A stretch of 64,000 bases of DNA from Streptomyces sp. RPA4-2 (GTDB lineage: Bacteria; Actinomycetota; Actinomycetes; Streptomycetales; Streptomycetaceae): NCBI RefSeq assembly GCF_012273515.2, contig NZ_CP050975.2:3472001-3536000 (forward strand). The letters are read 5' to 3'. The notes beneath the pieces were generated by a model. It saw only the letters and a program-made list of their open reading frames with translations, did not search any database and had not been told where the DNA came from. Position 1 is the stretch's first letter. Every line of letters starts with the position of its first letter. Positions 18,576-28,045 of this stretch are shown piece after piece. A program made the position numbers and the translations under genes.

Positions 18576-19859
18576 GTGGGCCTGACGCACACCTTGATCG
18601 ACGTCCGGCCGCTGCGGACCTCACCCGTCTTCCGCCGGCTGCTGATCGGCCGGACGGCCTCCGTGCTCGGCACCATGATGACGATGGTCGCCGTCATGTA
18701 CCAGGTCTGGCAGTCCACGCACAGCACGGTGTGGACCGGTGCGGTCGGACTGGCGCAGGCGCTGCCGCTGATCGCGTTCGGACTGTTCGCCGGTTCGCTG
18801 GTGGACCGCGGCGACCGGCGGCGGCTGTACCTGGCCTCCACGGCGGGCCAGGCGGCCTGTTCCGCGCTGCTGGCGGTGCAGGCCCTCGCCGGACACCCGC
18901 CGGTGCCGGTGGTGCTCGCCCTGGTCGCGGCGCAGTCCGCCTTCGGCGCGGTCGGCGGTCCGGCGGCGGGCACGTTCGTGCCGCGGCTGCTGGCCAAGGA
19001 CCAGGTGGCGGCCGGGCTGGCCCTCAACCAGATCTTCTTCCAGGCGATGCTGCTGGCGGGCCCGGCGCTCGGCGGTCTCGTCCTGGGCTGGGGAGGCGTG
19101 AGCGTCTGCTATCTCGTGGACGCCGTCAGCTTCGGCTTCTCCTTCTACGCCGCGTTCGGGCTGCCGCCGCTGCCGCCCGAGGCCGAGCAGTCACGGGCCG
19201 GGCTGCGCGGTGTGCTGGACGGGCTGGCGTTCCTGGCGGGCCACCGGGTGGTACGCGGCGCCCTGATCACCGACCTGGCCGCGACCGTGCTGTCGATGCC
19301 GATGAGCCTGTTCCCGCTGATCAACGCCGAACGGTTCGGCGACGACCCGCGCATGCTCGGCCTCTTCCTGTCGGCGCTCGCGGTCGGCGGCGTCGCCGCC
19401 TCGGCCCTGTCGGGTTCCCTCACCCGCCTCACCCACCCGGGTCCGGTGATGCTCTGTGGCGCCGCCGTCTGGGGCATCGCCCTCGCCCTCTTCGGTCTGA
19501 CGACGAACCCATGGGCCGGTCTCGGGCTGCTGGTGCTGGCGGGTGCCGGCGACACCGTGTCCGTCATCTCCCGCAGCACCATCGTCCAGACGCGCACGCC
19601 GGACGCGCTGCTCGGCCGGGTCACCGCCGCCGAACAGATCGTCGGCCAGGCGGGCCCCAACCTGGGCAGCCTGCGCGGAGGCCTGGTGGCCGGCTGGACC
19701 TCCGGTACGACCGCCCTGGTCAGCGGCGGGCTGCTGTGCGTGCTCGCGGTCGTGGCCGTCGGCGCGAGTACGGCCGAACTCCGAAGCGCGAAGGACACCG
19801 ACTCCGAGCCGGCCGGCGCCCCGGCCGCTGAGCCACCCGGCGCCCCGGCCACCGGCTGA
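18576..19859 (+). CDS. MFS transporter (EntS-like group)
   Basis: A 427-residue integral membrane protein with about 10-12 hydrophobic segments, resembling the enterobactin exporter EntS (MFS_3) group. The conserved loop '[16 protein letters not shown]' lies between the second and third segments. The C-terminal 30 residues are an Ala/Pro/Glu-rich tail. GTG 18576 ([22 protein letters not shown]) is chosen as it places a normal N-terminus before the first helix; a TTG at 18501 would add 25 unlikely residues. The substrate is unknown; siderophore or drug export is typical of relatives. Confidence 0.82.
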   Translation: MGLTHTLIDVRPLRTSPVFRRLLIGRTASVLGTMMTMVAVMYQVWQSTHSTVWTGAVGLAQALPLIAFGLFAGSLVDRGDRRRLYLASTAGQAACSALLAVQALAGHPPVPVVLALVAAQSAFGAVGGPAAGTFVPRLLAKDQVAAGLALNQIFFQAMLLAGPALGGLVLGWGGVSVCYLVDAVSFGFSFYAAFGLPPLPPEAEQSRAGLRGVLDGLAFLAGHRVVRGALITDLAATVLSMPMSLFPLINAERFGDDPRMLGLFLSALAVGGVAASALSGSLTRLTHPGPVMLCGAAVWGIALALFGLTTNPWAGLGLLVLAGAGDTVSVISRSTIVQTRTPDALLGRVTAAEQIVGQAGPNLGSLRGGLVAGWTSGTTALVSGGLLCVLAVVAVGASTAELRSAKDTDSEPAGAPAAEPPGAPATG

Positions 19860-20058
19860 GCACCCGCCACCGCACCCCGCCGCAGCACCCGCGCCCGCGA
19901 ATCACCCACGCGGCCTCCCCACCACCGCGCCCGTGATCGCGAACCACCCCCACCATCCCCCCCATCGCCGCGAACCACCCCCACCCGATTCCGCGCCACG
20001 ACCTGGGGCGATCGCCTTACCCCCACCCACCCCCGGCAAACCGGCTATCGTGGGCGGC

Positions 20059-20994
20059 ATGTCGGCCCCGGAACTGATCCGTATCGTCTCCCGCGACTCC
20101 CCCATGGCCTTGGCCCAAGTGGAGCGCGTACGCGCCGAGTTGAGCGCGATCCACCCTGAGATCCGCACCGAGGTCGTCCCGGTGAAGACGACCGGCGACA
20201 AGTGGATGGGCGACCTGTCCAAGGTCGAGGGCAAGGGCGCGTTCACCAAGGAGGTCGACGCGGCGCTGCTGGCGGGCGAGGCCGACCTCGCGGTGCACTG
20301 CGTGAAGGACATCCCCGCGGACCGCCCGCTGCCCGCGGGAACGATGTTCGCCGCCTTCCTCGCCCGGGACGACATCCGCGACGCGCTGATCCACCCCGCC
20401 GGGCTCACCCTCGACGAGCTGCCGCAGGGCACCCGGATCGGCACGTCCTCCGTGCGGCGCGTCGCGCAGCTCGCCGCCTCGCACCCGCACCTGGAGTGTG
20501 TGCCGTTCCGGGGCAACGCCAACCGCCGGCTGGAGAAGCTGGCGGCGGGTGAGGCGGACGCGCTGCTGCTCGCGGTGTCCGGGCTCGAACGCATCGGCCG
20601 CGCGGACGTGATCAGCGAGGTCCTGTCGCCCGAGACGATGATGCCGCCGATCGGCGCGGGCATCCTGGCCCTCCAGTGCCGCGAGGGCGACACGGACGTG
20701 ATCGAGACGATCAGCGACCTCGGCGACCCGGACACGCACCGCGAGGCCACCGCGGAGCGCATGTTCCTGCATGTCCTGCAGGGCCACTGCAACTCACCGA
20801 TCGCGGGCTGGGCGAAGGTCGACCGCGGCGGCGAACTGTCGCTGCGCGCCTGCGTGTTCACTCCGGACGGCAAGACGGTCCTGCACGCGCACGAGTGGGC
20901 GGGCCGCCTCGACGCCGCGACCCTCGGCACGTCGGTCGCCGTCGCCCTGCTGCGCCAGGGAGCCCGCGAACTGATCGACGGCATCCCGCACTGA
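20059..20994 (+). CDS. hemC: Porphobilinogen deaminase (hydroxymethylbilane synthase) paralogue
   Basis: A 311-residue HemC family protein. It keeps the catalytic Asp in '[16 protein letters not shown]', the cofactor-binding '[13 protein letters not shown]' and '[12 protein letters not shown]', and the dipyrromethane-attachment Cys in '[13 protein letters not shown]', although the usual sequence there is GGCxxPIG. It stands outside any haem gene group; streptomycetes have the main hemC in a hemACD operon, so this is probably a second copy with a divergent cofactor site. ATG 20059. The 200 bp upstream are very C-rich and contain no gene. Confidence 0.85.
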   Translation: MSAPELIRIVSRDSPMALAQVERVRAELSAIHPEIRTEVVPVKTTGDKWMGDLSKVEGKGAFTKEVDAALLAGEADLAVHCVKDIPADRPLPAGTMFAAFLARDDIRDALIHPAGLTLDELPQGTRIGTSSVRRVAQLAASHPHLECVPFRGNANRRLEKLAAGEADALLLAVSGLERIGRADVISEVLSPETMMPPIGAGILALQCREGDTDVIETISDLGDPDTHREATAERMFLHVLQGHCNSPIAGWAKVDRGGELSLRACVFTPDGKTVLHAHEWAGRLDAATLGTSVAVALLRQGARELIDGIPH

Positions 20995-21019
20995 CGGGCG
21001 GCCCCGGAAACCCGGGAAC

Positions 21020-21940
21020 TCATGCCGGCTCCCCGATCCGGTCCCGCGTCGGCCCGTCCGCCGGACGGACCGTCGCGCGGGTCGTCCGCGAGGGTGCCAG
21101 CGAGGTCAGGGCCACCCCTCCCACCAGCAGCGCCGCCGCTCCCCAGCGCAGTGGGCCGATCGGCTCGCCCAGGAACAGGGCCGCCGACGACATGCCGAAG
21201 ACCGGGACCAGGAGGGAGAAGGGCGCGACCGTGGACGCGGGGTAGCGGTGCAGCAGCCGGCCCCATGCCCCGAAGCCGAGGACGGTCGTGATCCAGGCGA
21301 CGTAGACCACGATTCCCGCGCCCCGCCAGTCGAGGGCGCGCAGCGCGTCGAGGTCTCGGGCCGGGCCCTCCGTCAGCAGCGAGAGGCCCAGCAGCGGCAG
21401 TACGGGGACGGTGCTCACCCACACCATGAAGTTGAGGGAGTCGGGCGGGGACGCCTTGCGGGTGAGGACGTTGGACACGCCCCAGCAGGCGGCCGCCGCG
21501 ATCACCAGGGCGAAGGCGCCGAGAGGGCCGCCGGTGCCCTCGTCCACGGCGGCCAGGGCCACGCCGCACAGCGCCACCGCCATACCCGCGAGCCGGACGC
21601 CGGTGGGCCGTTCACCCAGGACGACATGGGCGATGAGCGCCGTGAAGACCGCCTGGATCTGGAGGACGAGGGACGACAGGCCGGCCGGCATCCCGGCGTC
21701 CATGCCGATGAAGAGCAGTCCGAACTTGGCGACGCCCAGGACGAGTCCCACCGCCACGATCCACTTCCACGCGACCTTGGGCCGCCCCACGAAGAACACC
21801 GCGGGCAGCGCGGCCACCAGGAAACGCAGTGCCGAGAAGAGCAGGGGCGGGAAGTGGCCGAGGCCGATCTCGACGACGGTGAAGTTCACGCCCCAGACGG
21901 CGGCGACGAGGACGGCGAGACAGAGGTGGGCAGGTCGCAT
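21020..21940 (-). CDS. EamA/DMT-family transporter
   Basis: A 306-residue inner-membrane protein made of two EamA repeats (ten hydrophobic segments), beginning 'MRPAHLCLAVLVAAVWGVNFTV' with the family's WGxNF motif; the second repeat starts at 'FALVIAAAACWGVSNVL'. Relatives (YdcZ/RhaT/EamA types) export amino acids or metabolites. ATG 21940 is chosen over a longer, non-coding extension. It is divergent from a LysR gene that probably controls it, and ends 25 bp from the convergent hemC paralogue. Confidence 0.85.
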   Translation of the reverse strand: MRPAHLCLAVLVAAVWGVNFTVVEIGLGHFPPLLFSALRFLVAALPAVFFVGRPKVAWKWIVAVGLVLGVAKFGLLFIGMDAGMPAGLSSLVLQIQAVFTALIAHVVLGERPTGVRLAGMAVALCGVALAAVDEGTGGPLGAFALVIAAAACWGVSNVLTRKASPPDSLNFMVWVSTVPVLPLLGLSLLTEGPARDLDALRALDWRGAGIVVYVAWITTVLGFGAWGRLLHRYPASTVAPFSLLVPVFGMSSAALFLGEPIGPLRWGAAALLVGGVALTSLAPSRTTRATVRPADGPTRDRIGEPA

Positions 21941-21985
21941 GGGTCGAGGATCACGCCCACGAACCGTTAAGCACCAGCGAATCCT

Positions 21986-22005
21986 GCTGCATGGTTGGAT
22001 GAAGC
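21986..22005. promoter_or_regulatory. Candidate LysR binding site
   Basis: A 20-bp interrupted dyad, GCTnCAT-N6-ATGnAGC, in the 88-bp divergent spacer between the EamA and LysR genes. It lies 24 bp before the LysR start, the usual place for an autoregulatory LysR site. Based on symmetry and position only. Confidence 0.45.
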
Positions 22006-22028
22006 ATTCCTGATGAAAGGGGCGGGTC

Positions 22029-22946
22029 GTGCTCGATCTCCAGCGGCTGCGTGCCCTGCACGCCGTCTCCGTGCACGGCACGGTCGGCGCCGCCGCGGCC
22101 GCGCTCGGGTACACGCCCTCCGCCGTGTCCCAGCAGATCGCCAAGTTGGAGCGGGAGACCAGGACCGTACTGCTCGAACGGCGCGGACGCGGTGTGCGGC
22201 TCACCGAACAGGCCCTTCAACTGGCTTCCACGGCACAGCAGTTGATGGCCATCGTGGAGCGGGCCGAGACCGAACTCGAGGAGCGTCGCGGAGTGCCCGC
22301 GGGCCGGCTGGACCTCGCCGCCTTCGCCAGTGCGGCACGCGGGCTGCTGCCCGCCGTACTGGCCGATCTGGCCGTCCGGCATCCGGCCCTCGACACCCGG
22401 CTCACCGAGGTCGACCCGCATCTCTCCGTCGACCTGGTCGCCAAGGGCGCCGTCGACGTGGCCGTCGCGCACGACTGGGACATCGCGCGGCTCCCCGCCC
22501 CGCCGGGCGTGGAGCAGGCGGTGATCGGGGACGACCTCTGCGACCTCCTCGTGCCCGCCGGGCATCCCCTCGCCGGGCGGGTGTCCGTGCGGCGGGAGGA
22601 GCTGGCCGGCGAGCGATGGATCTGCCAGCCGCCCGGGCGGGTGTGCCACGACTGGCTGGTGCGCACCCTGCGTGCGGCGGGCTGCGAGCCGCACATCGTC
22701 CATCAGGCGGACGAGAACCCGACCCTCGTCGCCCTGGTCGCGGCCGGGCTCGGGGTCGCGCTCATCCCCCGGCTCGGGCGCGGCGCGCTTCCCGACGGGG
22801 TGGTGGAGGTGCCGCTCGACCCGATGCCCGTACGACGGCTGTACGCGCTGTGGCGCACCGGCGCGGCGCGGCGTCCTGCCATCGCGGAGACGGTCCGTAC
22901 GCTCCGGTCCCACTGGGCCTCGGCGTCCCGGCACGACGCCCCGTGA
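22029..22946 (+). CDS. LysR-family regulator
   Basis: A 305-residue LysR regulator: N-terminal winged helix (residues 1-60: LQRLRALHAVSVHGTVGAAA, 'TPSAVSQQIAKLERE') and an effector-binding domain with typical blocks 'LDLAAFASAARGLLPAVLADL' and 'NPTLVALVAAGLGVALIPRLG'. The GTG follows GAAAGGGGCGG. It is transcribed away from an EamA exporter gene; this LysR/EamA pairing commonly means effector-dependent export of an amino acid or metabolite. Confidence 0.88.
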   Translation: MLDLQRLRALHAVSVHGTVGAAAAALGYTPSAVSQQIAKLERETRTVLLERRGRGVRLTEQALQLASTAQQLMAIVERAETELEERRGVPAGRLDLAAFASAARGLLPAVLADLAVRHPALDTRLTEVDPHLSVDLVAKGAVDVAVAHDWDIARLPAPPGVEQAVIGDDLCDLLVPAGHPLAGRVSVRREELAGERWICQPPGRVCHDWLVRTLRAAGCEPHIVHQADENPTLVALVAAGLGVALIPRLGRGALPDGVVEVPLDPMPVRRLYALWRTGAARRPAIAETVRTLRSHWASASRHDAP

Positions 22947-23209
22947 GCGGCGCCCCGGCGCCCCACCGGACCCGCCCGGCACTCCCGTACCGACTTCGCC
23001 GATCAGCCGGAATCGGGGAACCCGGACCGGTGCCGGCTCGTCCAATCCGCATGCTGCCGCACGAGTCTCCGCAGCGCGGTGTCGGCCTCGCTGCTGGCTG
23101 CGATCGCTGACCACCCTCTCCGCCGCCTGCGGCCGGCAGCACACCGTCACCGGCGCGCCCCCCTCCAACTGCGCCGGTGACGGCCCCTGTCCGGCTACTG
23201 TGCACACTC

Positions 23210-23238
23210 TTGACTGGAAGAAACTTCCAGGATATTCG
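23210..23238 (+). promoter_or_regulatory. Promoter of the GH3 glucosaminidase gene
   Basis: TTGACT (23210-23215), exactly 17 bp, then TATTCG (23233-23238): the clearest housekeeping promoter in the window. The predicted transcript start lies about 35 bp before GTG 23279. Confidence 0.65.
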
Positions 23239-23257
23239 TGACTCCTCGGAAGTTTCC
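23214..23257. promoter_or_regulatory. Two palindromic candidate operators in the GH3 promoter and leader
   Basis: CTGGAAG-AAA-CTTCCAG, with perfect 7-bp arms (23214-23230), fills the -35/-10 spacer, and GGAAGTTTCC (arms of 4, 23248-23257) lies in the leader. Both share GGAAn(2-5)TTCC-like arms. The position argues for a repressor; no regulator gene is adjacent. Confidence 0.55.
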
Positions 23258-23278
23258 TTCACGAGGGAAGGAGCGCTC

Positions 23279-25111
23279 GTGCGCGACTCCAGCACGGGAA
23301 GCACCGCACAACCGTCCAGACGTACGGTTCTCGCCGCCACCGCCGGAACCACCGCCGCTCTCGCCCTGGGCACGGACCCCGCCCGAGCCGCCGGGGGCCA
23401 CCATGACGAAACGTCACTCCGCGCCCTGATCTCCCGCATGACGCTGGAGGAGAAGGTCGGCCAGCTCTTCGTGATGCGGGTGTACGGTCACTCGGCCACC
23501 GCCCCCGACCAGGCGGACATCGACGCCAACCTCGCGGAACTCGGCGTCAGAACGGCCGCCGAGCTGATCGCCCGCTACCGCGTCGGCGGCATCATCTACT
23601 TCACCTGGGCCCACAACACCCGCGACCCGCACCAGATCGCGGCCCTGTCCAACGGTATCCAGCGGGTCTCCCTGGCCCAGCCGCGCGGCCTGCCCGTGCT
23701 GATCTCCACCGACCAGGAGCACGGCATAGTGGCCCGGGTCGGCAAGCCCGCGACGCTCTTCCCGGGCGCGATGGCGCTGGGCGCGGGCCGCTCACGGGAG
23801 GACGCCCGCACCGTGGGGAGGCTCGGCGGGGCCGAACTGCGCGCGCTCGGCATCCGGCAGGACTACTCCCCGGTCGCCGACGTGAACGTCAACCCGGCCA
23901 ACCCGGTCATCGGCGTGCGCTCCTTCGGCGCCGACCCGGACGCGGTGGCCCATCTGGTGACGGCCGAGGTGGAGGGATACCGCGGCGCGGGCGTGGCCGC
24001 CACCTCCAAGCACTTCCCGGGGCACGGCGACACGGCCGTGGACAGTCACTTCGGCTTCCCGGTCATCACACACAGCCGTGAGCTGTGGTCGGACCTCGAC
24101 GCCGTGCCCTTCCGTGCCGCGATCCGGGCCGGCATCGACTCGATCATGACCGCCCACATCATGGTCCCGGCGCTCGACCCGGCCGGCGACCCGGCCACGC
24201 TCTCCCACCCCATCCTCACCGGCATCCTGCGCGAGGAACTCGGCTACGACGGTGTGGTGGTGACGGACTCGCTCGGCATGGAGGGCGTGCGGACGAAGTA
24301 CGGCGACGACCGCGTCCCCGTGCTGGCCCTGAAGGCCGGCGTCGACCAGCTCCTCAACCCGCCGTCCATCGACGTCGCCTGGCACGCCGTGCTCGACGCG
24401 GTGCGCGGCGGCGAGCTGACCGAGGCCCGCCTCGACGAGTCGCTCCTGCGCGTCCTGCGCCTCAAGGCGAGGCTCGGGCTGCTGGAGAACCCGTACGTCA
24501 GCGACGGCGGGGTCGACCGCTCGGTCGGCACCGCGGCCCACCTCAGGGCGGCCGACCGGATCGCCGAACGCACGACGACCCTGCTGGTCAACCAGCGGGG
24601 CCTGCTGCCGCTCTCCCGCCGTACGCACAGGAACGTGCTCGTCGTGGGCGCCGACCCCGCCTCGCCCTCCGGCACCGACGGCCCGCCCACCACCGTCCTC
24701 GCGACCGCGCTGACCGCGCTGGGCTTCACGGCCACGGCGCTGTCCACGGGGACGACGCCCACCGGGGCGGCCATCGACGGCGCGGTCGCGGCCGCCGCGG
24801 GAGCGGACGCCGTGGTCGTCGGGACGTACAACGTCACGGCGGCGAGTTCCCAGCGGACGCTCGTCGACCGGCTGGTCGCCACCGGCGTGCCGGTCGTCGT
24901 GATCGCCATCCGCAATCCGTACGACGTGGCTCACCTTCCGTCCGCCGACGCCCACTTGGCCGCATACTCCTGGACAGACGTCGAACTGCGGGCCGCCGCA
25001 CGGGTGATCGCCGGCCGGGTCAAGCCGCGGGGCAGGCTTCCGGTCGCGGTCCAGCGGGCGGACGACCCTGCTCAGGTGCTGTATCCGATCGGGTACGGAT
25101 TGACGTATTAG
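23279..25111 (+). CDS. Exported GH3 beta-N-acetylglucosaminidase (NagZ-like)
   Basis: A 610-residue glycoside hydrolase family 3 enzyme that removes terminal beta-N-acetylglucosamine from cell-wall or chitin fragments. An export signal with twin Arg ('QPSRRTVLAATAGTTAALALG', about residues 10-30) precedes the TIM barrel. The NagZ-type motif 'KHFPGHGDTAVDSH' supplies the His/Asp acid-base pair, and 'VVVTDSLGMEGV' the nucleophile Asp. A C-terminal alpha/beta domain (about 430-600) is present, unlike in short Gram-negative NagZ. GTG 23279 follows GGGAAGGAG. Its promoter carries a palindrome in the spacer. Confidence 0.88.
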   Translation: MRDSSTGSTAQPSRRTVLAATAGTTAALALGTDPARAAGGHHDETSLRALISRMTLEEKVGQLFVMRVYGHSATAPDQADIDANLAELGVRTAAELIARYRVGGIIYFTWAHNTRDPHQIAALSNGIQRVSLAQPRGLPVLISTDQEHGIVARVGKPATLFPGAMALGAGRSREDARTVGRLGGAELRALGIRQDYSPVADVNVNPANPVIGVRSFGADPDAVAHLVTAEVEGYRGAGVAATSKHFPGHGDTAVDSHFGFPVITHSRELWSDLDAVPFRAAIRAGIDSIMTAHIMVPALDPAGDPATLSHPILTGILREELGYDGVVVTDSLGMEGVRTKYGDDRVPVLALKAGVDQLLNPPSIDVAWHAVLDAVRGGELTEARLDESLLRVLRLKARLGLLENPYVSDGGVDRSVGTAAHLRAADRIAERTTTLLVNQRGLLPLSRRTHRNVLVVGADPASPSGTDGPPTTVLATALTALGFTATALSTGTTPTGAAIDGAVAAAAGADAVVVGTYNVTAASSQRTLVDRLVATGVPVVVIAIRNPYDVAHLPSADAHLAAYSWTDVELRAAARVIAGRVKPRGRLPVAVQRADDPAQVLYPIGYGLTY

Positions 25112-25222
25112 CCCTACGCCGCAGACCGGGCGCACCACCCCCAACATACGCAAAGCACCCCGGATGTCTGGCGTGTGCCCGCCGCGGCGGGTCACGCTGG
25201 ACAGGGGTATCGGGGGGAAGAC

Positions 25223-25855
25223 ATGCGAGCCAGCTCGGTGGGTCGGCGTTGCGCCGGGGTGATGTGCGCGCTGCTGCTGACCGTGGCCGCACTCACCGGC
25301 TGCGACCACTGGTCGGACTCCAGGAGCGCCGGACCCGGCGCGGTGACGACGTCGGCCGGACCCTCCGGCTACGGCGCGGTGTTCCTCGCGGTCGACGAGT
25401 GCAGTTCCTTCGGGACGACCAGCTTCACCGAGGTGCCCTGCACCAGCGAACGGGCCGCCGCCCGCGTGGTCGCCCGCTACGACGGCGGGGTCACCGACGG
25501 CCCGCCGTGCCCGCCGACCACCGACTTCGTCCTGCACATCAGCGAGACCCGGGCCGCCGCGGACGGGAACGGCGACAGCGCGGTCCCGCAGGGCTACGCC
25601 TGCATGCGCAAGCTGGAGGCCCCGCACCCCGGCGACCCGGGCGGCGGCGGAGGCCCCCGCACGATCGTCGGCGACTGCGTCTACAGCGCGGGCAGCGGTC
25701 AGGTCCGCGAGACCGCCTGCGACGGCAAGGGCAGGAAGCCCCCGGAGTACCGGGTGACCTCGGCGGTCGCCGAGCGCTCCGAGTGCCCGTCCGTCACGGC
25801 CCTCTACGTCCAGTTGGGCGGCGGCAGACCGGTGGGCTGCGCCCGCCCGGTGTGA
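25223..25855 (+). CDS. Putative lipoprotein
   Basis: A 210-residue secreted protein. Signal peptide with lipobox LTGC (Cys near residue 26) predicts lipid anchoring on the outer face of the membrane. The mature part has several Cys, arranged as two similar halves ('DECSSFGTTSFTEVPC...' and 'GDCVYSAGSGQVRETAC...'), suggesting two disulphide-bonded repeats. ATG 25223 follows GGGGGGAAG. The family is not recognised. Its stop lies in the loop of a bidirectional terminator. Confidence 0.72.
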   Translation: MRASSVGRRCAGVMCALLLTVAALTGCDHWSDSRSAGPGAVTTSAGPSGYGAVFLAVDECSSFGTTSFTEVPCTSERAAARVVARYDGGVTDGPPCPPTTDFVLHISETRAAADGNGDSAVPQGYACMRKLEAPHPGDPGGGGGPRTIVGDCVYSAGSGQVRETACDGKGRKPPEYRVTSAVAERSECPSVTALYVQLGGGRPVGCARPV

Positions 25856-25874
25856 CCGGTGGGCGGGCGCAGCC
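25835..25874. terminator. Bidirectional terminator (lipoprotein / S37 peptidase)
   Basis: Perfect 14-bp arms 25835-25848 and 25861-25874 with a 12-base loop that contains the lipoprotein stop codon. It lies between convergent genes, only 6 bp from the S37 peptidase stop, so it can serve both. Confidence 0.75.
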
Positions 25875-25879
25875 GTGCC

Positions 25880-27331
25880 TTACGGGCGCAGCGCGGGCTC
25901 GCGCTCGATGTCGCGCCGGTCGAGCCTCGCGTCGAATCCGGCCAGCGGCCGGGCCGCCGACGGGTCGGCCTGGACGGCCGCGGAGGCGACGCCGGCCCAT
26001 TGCAGGATGCGGGCCGTCGCGAGCGCCTTCTCGTCGGGTACGAGACCGGCGACGTTGGCACCGTGGTTGAGGCCGGGAGCCGTGAAGACGTACGCGTCAC
26101 GGGCGCCCCTGCCGAGGCGGAAGCGCTCCGCGCCCCACGGGTCGTTCTGGCCGTAGACGTAGAGCATGTGGTGGGCGTGGTGCGCGACCCATGTGTCCAC
26201 GTCCCGCATCGCCGACCGCTGGAACGTCATCGGGATGGAGCGCGGCACGAAGTTCCGCGGCGGCTGGTAGCCGTAGCGGATCAGCTTCTTCTCGATGTAC
26301 GGGAAGTGGATCGTGGGCGCGCCGAGCTGTGTGCCCGCCTGGTAGTAGTAGGGCGTGTACGTCTCCAGGCCCTGGTCGGTGTAGGCCGAGAAACCGGAGA
26401 TGGTGTCGACGGAGTCCCAGATCGCGTCGTCCGTGGCGTGCGGCGCGTCGGCGGGGATCGTGGCGCAGTCGGCCAGCAGGCTGTACTGCCAGAAGCCCCA
26501 CACGTAGTCGAGGACGACGGCCTCGTACGCCTTGTCCAGGCTGCCGATCGTGGTGAAGGTGTAGCCGTTGTCGGCGGCGTACTGGGCGTACTTCTTCTCC
26601 AGCGGCTTCCGGCGCACCAGCGCCTCGCGCTGCACCGCGTCCAGCTTGTCGCGGCACTCCTTGGTGCCGACGTTCCTGAAGAAGCGGTCGTACGCCGAGT
26701 CCTCGTCGTTCACCACGTCGTTGGGGGCGACGTAGGCGACCACACCGTCCATGTCGCGCGGGTAGAAGCGCTCGTAGTACGTGGCGGTCATGCCGCCCTT
26801 GGAGCCGCCCGTCGAGATCCACCTCTGGTGGTAGATCGGCTTGAGGGCCTCGAAGATGCGGTGCTGGTCGCTGGCCGCCTGCCAGATGTCGAGCTTGGAC
26901 CAGTCGGCCGGCTCGGGGCGGGACGGGGTGAAGAAGCGGTACTCCATCGAGACCTGGTTGCCGTCCACGATCTGGGTCGGCTCGCGGCGGCTCGGGGTCG
27001 TGGAGACGTTGTAGCCGCCGGTGTAGAAGACCGTCGGGCGCGCGGTGTCCTTGTGCAGCACCGTGATGCGCTGCTGGAACGTTCCCCTGGACGGGTGCCT
27101 GTGGTCGATCGGCTGGGTGTAGCCGAGGACGAAGAAGCGGTAGCCGGTGTACGGCTTCTCCTCGATCAGGCTCATGCCCGGTATCGCGAGGAGACGGTCC
27201 TTGATGTCCTGCGTGGTGGTGCCGGTGGTGCCGGTGGTGGCCTCCGGCTGGGCGGCGGTGGCCGCCCCGGCCGTGCTCAGCGTGCCTATGAGCACGGTGA
27301 GCGCCAGCAGCCATCTGAGCGCCTTGCGCAT
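25880..27331 (-). CDS. Secreted serine aminopeptidase, S37 (PS-10) family
   Basis: A 483-residue extracellular peptidase resembling the PS-10 peptidase of Streptomyces. Sec signal 'MRKALRWLLALTVLIGTLST' with cleavage near ATAAQ. The nucleophile is the Ser of 'WISTGGSKGGMTATY' near residue 180; the charge-relay Asp and His are probably in 'YVYGQNDPWGAE' and 'TAPGLNHGANV'. It releases N-terminal peptides and presumably feeds peptide uptake. ATG 27331 follows GGGGAGGG. Transcribed alone. Confidence 0.85.
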   Translation of the reverse strand: MRKALRWLLALTVLIGTLSTAGAATAAQPEATTGTTGTTTQDIKDRLLAIPGMSLIEEKPYTGYRFFVLGYTQPIDHRHPSRGTFQQRITVLHKDTARPTVFYTGGYNVSTTPSRREPTQIVDGNQVSMEYRFFTPSRPEPADWSKLDIWQAASDQHRIFEALKPIYHQRWISTGGSKGGMTATYYERFYPRDMDGVVAYVAPNDVVNDEDSAYDRFFRNVGTKECRDKLDAVQREALVRRKPLEKKYAQYAADNGYTFTTIGSLDKAYEAVVLDYVWGFWQYSLLADCATIPADAPHATDDAIWDSVDTISGFSAYTDQGLETYTPYYYQAGTQLGAPTIHFPYIEKKLIRYGYQPPRNFVPRSIPMTFQRSAMRDVDTWVAHHAHHMLYVYGQNDPWGAERFRLGRGARDAYVFTAPGLNHGANVAGLVPDEKALATARILQWAGVASAAVQADPSAARPLAGFDARLDRRDIEREPALRP

Positions 27332-27473
27332 GCACCCTCCCCTGGAGTTACACAGCTGTCCGCCGGAACCTAGCGGAGCAACTGGCGTGACACCAGAGGG
27401 ACTTGAGGGAATTCTGTGACTTAGCTGTGATTTCGGCCGGGACTGGCGGGGGCTCCGGCCGGGACCGCCCGGC

Positions 27474-27863
27474 TCAGCACAGGATCCAGCCCGAGCTCAC
27501 GGAGCCCGAGCCGACCGAGCCCCTGATACGGACGCAGCGGTGGCCCGCGTGGACGGTGACCGGGCCCGCGTGGTGCGAGAAGCGGCCCGCGTCGGTCACC
27601 GGCCGGTTGCCGCGCGCCTGCACGCTGACCGACATCGGCCGTTTCTGCGACTGCTGCTTCTTGGGGACCGTCACGGCGCAGACGTAACCGCCGCTCCGGT
27701 AGAGCTGCACGGAGCCCGTCGCGAAGGGGACCGTGCGCACCTTGTGTCCCGAGCAGTACGAGGCGGCCTGCGCGCTCCCCGGGCACACCAACGCGAGCAG
27801 CCCGGAGGCGGTCAGCACAGCCAGACCGAGCGCCATGCGCCGACGGATCGCACCACTGTCCAC
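27474..27863 (-). CDS. Small secreted cysteine-containing protein
   Basis: A 129-residue protein with an export signal (residues 1-35, 'MALGLAVLTASGLLALVCPGSAQAA') and a mature domain of about 94 residues carrying four Cys in two likely pairs ('SYCSGHKV...GGYVCAVTV' and 'HRCVRIRG...GWILC'). GTG 27863 follows GAGGGGCG. No family recognised. It lies between the S37 peptidase (same strand, downstream) and a divergent small secreted protein. Codon use is typical of the chromosome, so it is a real gene. Confidence 0.68.
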   Translation of the reverse strand: MDSGAIRRRMALGLAVLTASGLLALVCPGSAQAASYCSGHKVRTVPFATGSVQLYRSGGYVCAVTVPKKQQSQKRPMSVSVQARGNRPVTDAGRFSHHAGPVTVHAGHRCVRIRGSVGSGSVSSGWILC

Positions 27864-28002
27864 AATCGCCCCTCCCCGACCATTGAGCGTACTGGTGTAC
27901 GGACGCAGAACATACATCTGACGGTTGCGTGCGCCCGGCCGCGCGCCTCCACCCTGTGACCCGGACGGGTTTTTTTCCGCTTTCGGGGCAACCACGCCGC
28001 TT

Positions 28003-28023
28003 TGACCGGTGTCCAACTGGTCA
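28003..28023. promoter_or_regulatory. Candidate operator before the small exported protein
   Basis: TGACC (28003-28007) and GGTCA (28019-28023) form an inverted repeat with an 11-bp spacer, 22 bp before the ATG. Preceded by a run of seven T at 27970-27976. Weak, symmetry-only evidence. Confidence 0.3.
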
Positions 28024-28045
28024 GAAAAGCGAAAGGTGGTACCCG

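Larger units (their letters stand above)
22947..23278. other. Spacer upstream of the GH3 gene
   Basis: A 332-bp gap. The first 260 bp show no credible gene (only short reading frames with poor codon use) and the hairpin GGCGCCCCGGCGCC near 22949. The last 70 bp hold the GH3 promoter and operator sites listed separately. Confidence 0.4.
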
